From Flavobacteriaceae bacterium (GTDB taxonomy: Bacteria > Bacteroidota > Bacteroidia > Flavobacteriales > Flavobacteriaceae), in NCBI GenBank assembly GCA_030618945.1, contig JAUXCI010000043.1:1-12787 (forward strand): a DNA stretch of 12,787 bases. The letters are read 5' to 3'. The translations under genes and the position numbers were made by a program. Positions 7,544 through 12,787 of this stretch are shown here, piece after piece. How positions within the stretch are numbered: the first letter of the stretch is position 1; each line of letters begins with the position of its first letter. The notes below the pieces were generated by a model. It saw only the letters and a program-made list of their open reading frames with translations. It ran no database searches and was not told where the DNA came from.

Positions 7544-9133
7544 ATGATATTAATGAAATTGACGCAACGATATTTAACATTTACTCTTTTCCTAATTTGT
7601 GGTTTTAGTTATGCCCAGGAAAATACTACAACTGAGGTTTCTAATGAGGTTTTGAGACCCATTGATTCTGTTGGTAAAGTAGAGGCTCTTGCACAAAATA
7701 CAGCCCTTGATTCCATTAAAATTGATTCCAGCCTTGCAAAAGGGCCAATAGCCCTAATTGATCATCCTGAAGTTAGCGAATTTGATAAAAAATGGTTGGA
7801 AGCCTGGAAAAACAATGTCATTGACAGCACATTAATAATCAATCCACAAGATACCGTTGGTAAGATTGTAATAGACAGTTTTTCAACAGAGATGTTAAAA
7901 GAGCGTATTGCGATTCTGGATAGCCAGACACCTTTTAACTTTCAATACAATCCTTCTCTTGAAAAAATAATCAAGCACTATTTAAAAAACAGACCTCAAA
8001 CCCTGGCCAACTTGATGGGTAGAGCAAAATATTATTTTCCCATATTTGAAGAGTATTTGGCTAAATATGATATACCGATGGAACTTAAATACCTCGCTAT
8101 CGTTGAATCTGCTTTGATCCCTAATGCCAAGTCAAGAGTTGGTGCAAAAGGCTTGTGGCAATTCATGTATGGTACAGGATTAGAATATGATCTAAAAGTA
8201 AGTTCTTATGTAGACGAACGATCTGACCCTATAAAATCGACAGAAGCTGCCTGCAGATACCTATCTAAACTCTATGGTATATTTAACGATTGGGATTTGG
8301 CACTTGCTGCTTATAATTCTGGCCCTGGAAACGTGAATAAGGCAATTAGAAGATCAGGAGGTCAAAAGAATTACTGGAATATCAGACATTATTTACCACG
8401 TGAAACAGCTGGATATTTACCTGCTTTTTACGCTACTTATTATATTTTTGAATACGCAGATGAGCATCAGTTATATCCCAAAAACGAAATGCTACATGCC
8501 TTTGAAACAGATACTATTTTGGTTAAAAGACAAATTACATTTGACCAGGTCAATAGTATATTGGGAACAGGCACTGAATTACTTACGTTTTTAAATCCTC
8601 AATACAAACTTGAGATCATTCCTGTAGTCAAAAACAGGAATTATACACTAAAGTTACCTAAATATCTTTCTGGGACTTTTGTCTCTAACGAAAATGAGAT
8701 TTATGCTTACGCCGAAATAGAGGATGCAAAAAGAGAAAAACCCTTACCTAAATATTTTGAGGCCAGTGATCGAATCAGATATAGGGTGAGAAGTGGTGAT
8801 TACCTAGGTAAAATTGCCAAAAGATATGGTGTTTCTGTCAATAGCATCAAAAAATGGAATGGATTAAAAAGCAACAACCTACGTGTTGGCCAGCGCTTGA
8901 CAATATATCCAAGACACGCGATAGCTAGTGCTCCAAAAACTACTAAACCCAAATCAACTGTTAAAAAACCAACTCCAAAGGGCGAATTCGAAACATATGT
9001 AGTTAAAAAAGGAGATTCCTTATGGTTGATTTCTCAAAAATATCCAAAAGTTTCTGTTGCACAATTAAAAGAATGGAACAATATTTGGAGTACCAACAAT
9101 CTGAAACCGGGAACGACACTCAAAATATATTAA
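7544..9133 (+). CDS. MltD-like lytic transglycosylase with two LysM domains
   Basis: The 529-residue protein has a signal peptide ending near FSYAQ (residues 21-25), then a linker of about 100 residues that is not conserved in the paralog. The SLT domain lies at about 150-310 (YLAIVESAL with catalytic Glu188, GAKGLWQFM 200-208, LALAAYNSGPGNV 252-264). Two LysM domains follow at about 412-455 and 485-529, joined by a Lys/Pro/Thr-rich linker. It should cleave peptidoglycan in the periplasm, with LysM tethering it to the wall. A second in-frame ATG three codons on (7553) gives a more typical MKLTQRYL start and may be the true one. The two genes form a tandem duplication. The differing LysM number and N-terminus point to divergence in localisation or timing. 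Confidence 0.94.
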   Translation: MILMKLTQRYLTFTLFLICGFSYAQENTTTEVSNEVLRPIDSVGKVEALAQNTALDSIKIDSSLAKGPIALIDHPEVSEFDKKWLEAWKNNVIDSTLIINPQDTVGKIVIDSFSTEMLKERIAILDSQTPFNFQYNPSLEKIIKHYLKNRPQTLANLMGRAKYYFPIFEEYLAKYDIPMELKYLAIVESALIPNAKSRVGAKGLWQFMYGTGLEYDLKVSSYVDERSDPIKSTEAACRYLSKLYGIFNDWDLALAAYNSGPGNVNKAIRRSGGQKNYWNIRHYLPRETAGYLPAFYATYYIFEYADEHQLYPKNEMLHAFETDTILVKRQITFDQVNSILGTGTELLTFLNPQYKLEIIPVVKNRNYTLKLPKYLSGTFVSNENEIYAYAEIEDAKREKPLPKYFEASDRIRYRVRSGDYLGKIAKRYGVSVNSIKKWNGLKSNNLRVGQRLTIYPRHAIASAPKTTKPKSTVKKPTPKGEFETYVVKKGDSLWLISQKYPKVSVAQLKEWNNIWSTNNLKPGTTLKIY

Positions 9134-9174
9134 ATTCTGTTTGAACTGTTTGTTTCTAGAATAAAACCCTAACA

Positions 9175-10143
9175 ATGTTTAAAAGAATATTCCTTGCCTT
9201 ACTTTCTTTAGGCCTATTTTCCTCATGTGAACAAAGTGATACCGTGACACTGGTTGGGTCCACCGGAAGAATTAATAATATCTTGATCGTTTTAAACACT
9301 GCTGACTGGGACGGGAAGGTTGGGGATGCCCTGAAAGTTATCATTAGTGAACCTGTCGCTGGATTACCGCAGGAAGAGAATCAGTTTGGAGTGAATCATG
9401 TAGATCCAAGAGCATTTAACAGTCTGTTCAAACGGAATAGAAATATTATATTTGTTGGGATTGACACTGTAAATCAATTTTATACAAACCGAAATGTCTT
9501 TGCGAGCCCGCAAACTACCTTGACAATTCTAGGAAAAGACAAAGATGAGCTTATAGATAACATAAGATCCCACAAAGAAGAAATCATAAGTATTATTAAG
9601 AAAAATGATCTTGCTTTGTTGCAAAGTAAAGTAACTAAAGATTTTCACAATCCAAAAAATATAGAAACCCTGAATAATTTAGGTATCTCGATGAAAATTC
9701 CATTTGCCTACAAAAAGGTTGACGACACTGGTGATTTTTTATGGTTCAGGCACAGTATGGACAGAGGGCTTATGAATATTATCGCTTACGAAATTCCCTT
9801 ATTTGAAGATTCTTTTAGCGATAAAGACCTTGTAGCACACAGAGATTCTATCGGTAAAAACATGATACCGGGTCAATTTGAAAATACTTATATGAGAACT
9901 GAGCCCCAATTTAATCCAGTAATGAAAAACGTTGAATTTGGAGGTATCAAGGCCATTGAATCACGAGGGCTTTGGATTCTTGAAGGCGATTTTATGGGTG
10001 GGCCTTTTGTGAGCTATACGATAAAAGATAAAGAGAACGAAAGACTAATTGTTGTCGAAGGGTTTAGTTTCTCACCATCAGCAAAAAAGAGAGATTATGT
10101 TTTTGAGCTCGAAGCGATTCTTAAGACCTTAAAGTTTAATTAA
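9175..10143 (+). CDS. DUF4837-family lipoprotein of unknown function
   Basis: The 322-residue protein begins MFKRIFLALLSLGLFSSC, a lipoprotein signal with the lipidated Cys at residue 18. The following SDTVTLVGSTGRINNILIVL and VAGLPQEENQFGVNHV segments match what I remember of the Bacteroidota DUF4837 family. It is probably anchored in an envelope membrane facing the periplasm. No catalytic motif is visible and function is unknown. It starts 41 bp after the second transglycosylase, with no clear promoter between, so it may belong to the same operon. Its place beside two wall-cleaving enzymes makes an envelope role reasonable, but that is inference. It converges on the apbE-like gene. Confidence 0.82.
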   Translation: MFKRIFLALLSLGLFSSCEQSDTVTLVGSTGRINNILIVLNTADWDGKVGDALKVIISEPVAGLPQEENQFGVNHVDPRAFNSLFKRNRNIIFVGIDTVNQFYTNRNVFASPQTTLTILGKDKDELIDNIRSHKEEIISIIKKNDLALLQSKVTKDFHNPKNIETLNNLGISMKIPFAYKKVDDTGDFLWFRHSMDRGLMNIIAYEIPLFEDSFSDKDLVAHRDSIGKNMIPGQFENTYMRTEPQFNPVMKNVEFGGIKAIESRGLWILEGDFMGGPFVSYTIKDKENERLIVVEGFSFSPSAKKRDYVFELEAILKTLKFN

Positions 10144-10160
10144 GTGTATATTCATTTTTT

Positions 10161-10234
10161 GTCCTTTTGCCTTGATGACAAATGAAGCGCTAGCGAATTA
10201 GCTTCGCTGAATCCCTGTTTCAAGACAAAAGGTC
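10161..10234. repeat. Long imperfect inverted repeat between convergent genes; possible bidirectional terminator
   Basis: The arms GTCCTTTTGCCTTGA (10161-10175) and TCAAGACAAAAGGTC (10220-10234) pair at 13 of 15 positions. The 44-base interior contains a second stem, AGCGAA (10192-10197) with TTCGCT (10203-10208). The element lies in the 143-bp gap between the DUF4837 stop and the apbE stop. It could end transcription from both sides, although it lacks the clean T-tract of an intrinsic terminator. Similar CTTGA...TCAAG elements recur in intergenic DNA of flavobacterial genomes, as far as I recall. Confidence 0.6.
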
Positions 10235-10286
10235 AACACATCTATGAGCTAATAAATACTTTCAAACAAAGACATAAGGTTTTTTA

Positions 10287-11285
10287 TTACTCTTGAAAAG
10301 CAAGATTGTCAGTTGCAAATGTCTTTAAATCACCTGATGTATCCGTGTAGATTAATAAAGCTTTTAAATCACTGTGTTCTTCAAGGAAACGCTGACTCCT
10401 TTCAAGCCCCATGGCCATAAAGGCAGTCGCATATCCATCAACATCTGCGCAATCCACCTCTCCAATTACAGAAGCACTGAGTAAATTGCTTTTACTTGGG
10501 TATCCTGTTTTGGTATCAATAGTATGGGCATATTTCTCACCACTTATTGAATCAATCTTAAATTTTCGGTAATTGCCTGAAGTTGCAATGGATTCATTAT
10601 GTAAGGGAATAACTGTTTGAAAAGACCTGCTACCGTCAAAATTCGGTTTCTCAATGGCTATTTTCCATTCTTCTTTCGAACTATTTAATCCTCTTGCCCT
10701 GATTTCACCTCCAATTTCAACCAAATAATTCTGAACACCTTGACGCTCGAGAAATCTACCGATGACATCCACAGCAAAGCCCTTCGCATTTGCATTAAAA
10801 TCAAGGAAGGTCTCAGAATGCTCCTTGACAACTTTATTATTTAAAAGGCTCAATTTATCAAAACCTACATAAACCAACAGGCTGTCGACTTGCTTCTTGT
10901 CGAGATGACTAATTTTCTTACCTGGACCAAAACCCCAGGCATTGACCAAAGTGCCAATTGTGGGGTCAAAAGCACCATTGGTTTCATCAAATATTCGCTG
11001 CGATTTCGCAAAGACCTCCCTGAATAATTCGTCAACCACTACTGTGGTATCTCCACGATTTATTTTTGAAATATCCGAATTCGAAATATAGGTAGAAAGA
11101 GATCTGTTCATGGCATGGATCAAACTGTCAATATCAGCCTCTTTTACTATTTTCTCAGGGTCATCCATGGTTATATGAAAAGTGGTGCCAAAAGCGAGGC
11201 CTTCCATTTTTTTAAAGGAAACTGAATCCTTATTTTCACAAGAAATAAAAGAGATTAGAAAAAGAAAATATATTACTTTTTTCAT
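10287..11285 (-). CDS. apbE: FAD:protein FMN transferase (ApbE family), lipoprotein
   Basis: The 332-residue protein has a lipoprotein signal (SFISC, Cys16). ApbE motifs follow in order: GAFDPTIGTLVNAWGFGPG (104-122), NANAKGFAVDVI (164-175), VEIGGEIRARG (189-199), ESIATSGNYRKF (231-242), HTIDTKTGYP (254-263) and DVDGYATAFMAMG (281-293), the last carrying the likely metal-binding Asp283 and Thr287. ApbE moves FMN from FAD onto Thr or Ser of exported proteins such as NqrB, NqrC and RnfG. The lipoprotein signal puts it on the periplasmic side of a membrane. No nqr or rnf gene is in the window, so its flavoprotein partner is encoded elsewhere or unknown. A good promoter precedes it, which suggests it is transcribed alone. 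Confidence 0.94.
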   Translation of the reverse strand: MKKVIYFLFLISFISCENKDSVSFKKMEGLAFGTTFHITMDDPEKIVKEADIDSLIHAMNRSLSTYISNSDISKINRGDTTVVVDELFREVFAKSQRIFDETNGAFDPTIGTLVNAWGFGPGKKISHLDKKQVDSLLVYVGFDKLSLLNNKVVKEHSETFLDFNANAKGFAVDVIGRFLERQGVQNYLVEIGGEIRARGLNSSKEEWKIAIEKPNFDGSRSFQTVIPLHNESIATSGNYRKFKIDSISGEKYAHTIDTKTGYPSKSNLLSASVIGEVDCADVDGYATAFMAMGLERSQRFLEEHSDLKALLIYTDTSGDLKTFATDNLAFQE

Positions 11286-11312
11286 ACCAAAAATTATAGA
11301 TTATTTAACAGT

Positions 11313-11341
11313 CAAAGATAAGTTTTATCTTAGTTTTGCAA
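11313..11341 (-). promoter_or_regulatory. Candidate promoter for apbE
   Basis: On the reverse strand, TTG (from 11341-11339) is followed 18 bp later by TATCTTTG (from 11320-11313), fitting the Bacteroidota TTG / TAnnTTTG pattern with good spacing. The -7 box ends 27 bp before the apbE ATG at 11285. Confidence 0.55.
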
Positions 11342-11387
11342 TTAGGTTTTTTTTAGTAAATAATGTTATATAAAGCAAAATATTTAA

Positions 11388-11395
11388 TATTTTTG
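11388..11395 (+). promoter_or_regulatory. Candidate -7 element for the OmpA-family lipoprotein gene
   Basis: TATTTTTG matches TAnnTTTG and lies 26 bp before the preferred ATG at 11422. No TTG -33 box stands at the right distance. A second exact -7 match, TAGTTTTG, lies further upstream at 11331-11338, also without a -33 box and overlapping the divergent apbE promoter. Confidence 0.45.
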
Positions 11396-11421
11396 TGTTT
11401 AAATTAAATTCTATTCAAATT

Positions 11422-12249
11422 ATGAAAAAATTATTTTTTGGAGCCGCAATTTTATCGGTTCTTTTGACTTCATGTGTATCTAGCAAAAAATACGCAGATC
11501 TTGAAGCGCAGCAGACTAAAACTCAACAGGAATTAGTAGACGCAAAAGCTGATTTACAATCTTGCTTGGTGGACACAGAACACTTAAAGGAATTGAACAA
11601 ATCCTTGCAAGAGGATAAAGCTCGTTCTATTCAACAAGTTGAAAATCTTACAGTTTTGACGCAGTCTTCTTCTGATAATATCAAAGAAGTTATCGCTCAA
11701 TTAAGTGAAAAAGATAAATATATTAACGGTGTTCGCGATGCGATGACCAAAAAAGACTCTATCAATTTAGCCCTAGCTTTCCAGCTTAAGAAAGATCTCG
11801 CAGCAGGAATCCAAGATGAAGACATTCAAATTGATGTTGAAAAAACGGTAGTTTATATTTCTATTGCTGACAAAATGCTTTTCAAAAGTGGTAGTGCAAC
11901 TGTTTCTGACAGAGCCAAAGAAGTTTTGGGTAAGGTTGCTACTGTAGTAAACTCTAAACCTTCAATGGAAGTACAGGTTGAAGGTTATACTGACAATGTG
12001 CCGATCAAAACTAAAAACATGCAAGACAACTGGGATCTCAGTGTTGCCAGAGCTACTTCTGTAGTTAGGGTTCTCCAAAACGATTTTGATGTAGCACCAA
12101 GTAGATTGATTGCTGCAGGTAGAAGTGAATATGTACCACTTACAACGAATGATACCGCCGAAGGAAGATCCATAAACAGAAGAACAAGAATTGTTATTCT
12201 GCCTAAATTGGAGGAATTCTTTGATATCTTAGAACAAAAACCTGAATAG
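11422..12249 (+). CDS. OmpA-family peptidoglycan-associated lipoprotein
   Basis: The 275-residue protein starts MKKLFFGAAILSVLLTSC, a lipoprotein signal with Cys18. Residues about 22-110 are rich in Gln, Lys, Glu and Leu and probably form a coiled coil. The C-terminal OmpA/MotB domain (about 140-260) has LFKSGSATVS (153-162), GYTDNVPI (188-195), NWDLSVARA (203-211) and INRRTRI (251-257), the segments that bind diaminopimelate of peptidoglycan. It likely ties an envelope membrane to the wall. The frame extends upstream to a GTG at 11395, but the ATG at 11422 is preferred: it gives a clean signal peptide, and the GTG overlaps the -7 promoter element. Transcription ends at the strong terminator 25 bp after the stop. 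The role resembles Pal or YiaD, but this is not the short Pal form. Confidence 0.95.
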   Translation: MKKLFFGAAILSVLLTSCVSSKKYADLEAQQTKTQQELVDAKADLQSCLVDTEHLKELNKSLQEDKARSIQQVENLTVLTQSSSDNIKEVIAQLSEKDKYINGVRDAMTKKDSINLALAFQLKKDLAAGIQDEDIQIDVEKTVVYISIADKMLFKSGSATVSDRAKEVLGKVATVVNSKPSMEVQVEGYTDNVPIKTKNMQDNWDLSVARATSVVRVLQNDFDVAPSRLIAAGRSEYVPLTTNDTAEGRSINRRTRIVILPKLEEFFDILEQKPE

Positions 12250-12266
12250 TTTTTATTTAAATATTT

Positions 12267-12297
12267 AAAAAAAGCCCTGCTATCGCAGGGTTTTTTT
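12267..12297 (+). terminator. Intrinsic terminator after the OmpA-family gene
   Basis: CCCTGC (12275-12280) pairs perfectly with GCAGGG (12285-12290) around a TATC loop. Seven T residues follow (12291-12297) and a run of A residues precedes. The A-tract would also let it work for transcripts coming from the right. Confidence 0.95.
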
Positions 12298-12371
12298 ATG
12301 CTTAAAATAAATTGCATCGTCCTTAATTCCTGCCATATGGTGAGGAAAAGTAAGATGGATGATGGGGAGAA

Positions 12372-12420
12372 GTGTTAAGGACTAAGTGCTAAGGATTAAG
12401 TGTTGTTTTGTTCTTAACAC
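12372..12420. repeat. 14-bp tandem repeat with inverted copy
   Basis: GTGTTAAGGACTAA (12372-12385) and GTGCTAAGGATTAA (12386-12399) are adjacent 14-bp units differing at two bases, followed by a partial third, GTGTTG (12400-12405). CTTAACAC (12413-12420) is the reverse complement of GTGTTAAG, so the block could fold into a hairpin. Confidence 0.7.
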
Positions 12421-12479
12421 CTAGTACTTTAACCCTAAATTTCTACATCAAATCAATCTTCAATTTTTCAAACTTTCGT

Positions 12480-12615
12480 CTTTACAAACTAACCCAAAAC
12501 GCGAAACTGTTTTCATTTGACCTGATCGGAACTGACCTGATCGGAACTGAGGTGATCGGAGGTGAGGTGATGAGTTCTGACACCTTCAGATTTACTTTAC
12601 AAACTAACCCAAAAC
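12480..12615. repeat. 21-bp perfect direct repeat, copies 115 bp apart
   Basis: The 21-base string CTTTACAAACTAACCCAAAA plus C occurs at 12480-12500 and again, identically, at 12595-12615. The two copies flank the 15-bp tandem block. Confidence 0.85.
12521..12574. repeat. 15-bp minisatellite, three full copies plus part
   Basis: CCTGATCGGAACTGA is repeated exactly at 12521-12535 and 12536-12550. A diverged copy, GGTGATCGGAGGTGA, follows at 12551-12565, then a partial GGTGATGAG at 12566-12574. The period is a multiple of three, so an open frame persists across it by chance. Confidence 0.85.
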
Positions 12616-12784
12616 TCAAAACGGTTTAATGCTTAAGCAACTTTCAACTTTATAAACTGATGCTACAATGCTACAATGCTTCAGTAGTAAAAATGCATGA
12701 ATTCATGAATGCGGGATTGCATGAATACAGCTTAAACAAGCCTAAAACTCTAAACGCAAAACAGTCTATTGCTTGAGCAACTTT
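12611..12784. repeat. 34-bp imperfect direct repeat, offset 140 bp
   Basis: Positions 12611-12644 and 12751-12784 match at about 28 of 34 bases. The best part is GCTTAAGCAACTTT versus GCTTGAGCAACTTT. The second copy runs to within three bases of the window edge, so the array may continue beyond it. Confidence 0.65.
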
Positions 12785-12787
12785 AAA

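Larger units (their letters stand above)
12298..12787. other. 490-bp repeat-rich non-coding tail
   Basis: No credible gene is seen on either strand. The stretch consists of short, degenerate tandem, direct and inverted repeats, several of which are listed separately. Among the minor ones are an 8-bp tandem ATGCTACA (12660-12675, two full copies) and the perfect palindrome CATGAATTCATG (12696-12707). Confidence 0.6.

Noticed and set aside
11395..11421. Upstream GTG start adding nine residues to the OmpA-family lipoprotein
   Set aside because: It would place extra residues before a clean lipoprotein signal, and the GTG overlaps the predicted -7 promoter element.
11985..12317. 110-codon minus-strand open frame opposite the OmpA-family gene
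   Set aside because: It overlaps the conserved OmpA/MotB coding domain and the terminator, and its product has no recognisable features.
12408..12629. 73-codon plus-strand open frame in the repeat-rich tail with a DLIGT-type repeat
   Set aside because: The peptide is explained by the 15-bp minisatellite, whose period is a multiple of three, and by chance; no signal, domain or promoter supports it.
12372..12787. Possible CRISPR array in the terminal repeats
   Set aside because: Repeat units differ in length and sequence, spacers are not of uniform length, and no cas gene is present.
1..12787. tRNA, rRNA, insertion sequence or prophage genes
   Set aside because: No cloverleaf, rRNA segment, transposase, integrase or terminal inverted repeats with target duplications were seen on either strand.

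Overview
The window is AT-rich and looks like a chromosomal segment from a member of the Bacteroidota, most likely a marine or environmental Flavobacteriia. The support is: the flavobacterial form of the arginine gene cluster, several short-signal lipoproteins (Cys near residue 16-18), a DUF4837 lipoprotein, MltD-like LysM transglycosylases, a sigma-70-like regulator of a type seen in Flavobacteriia, and TAnnTTTG -7 promoter elements. I cannot name a genus.

Positions 1-3963 (minus strand) hold the start of an arginine/proline biosynthesis operon, read right to left: a GNAT acyltransferase with two Cys pairs, argG, argC, proC, and the first 100 codons of argD, which runs off the left edge. Gaps are 2-25 bp, so one transcript is likely. 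The GNAT is a candidate for the N-acylating first step, ArgC and ArgD work on acylated intermediates, ArgG works near the end of the pathway, and ProC is the last step of proline synthesis. Positions 3964-4347 are a 384-bp leader with a short GC-rich patch and no clear gene.

Positions 4348-5040 (minus) encode a sigma-70 region-4-like protein. It is divergent from a plus-strand run at 5286-10143: a monoglyceride-lipase-like alpha/beta hydrolase, two tandem paralogous MltD-like murein transglycosylases with one and two LysM domains, and a DUF4837 lipoprotein. This reads as an envelope-related gene set. In the hydrolase the usual catalytic His is replaced by Gln.

The DUF4837 gene converges on a minus-strand apbE-like lipoprotein gene (FAD:protein FMN transferase, 10287-11285), and a long imperfect inverted repeat lies between them. 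apbE is divergent from an OmpA-family lipoprotein gene (11422-12249) that ends in a textbook intrinsic terminator. The last ~490 bp are non-coding and full of short tandem, direct and inverted repeats.

Most of the window is housekeeping or cell-envelope biology. I did not find a clear new multi-gene system. The most useful leads are the hydrolase with the altered triad, the Cys-rich GNAT heading the arginine operon, the paralogous transglycosylase pair, and the repeat-rich tail.
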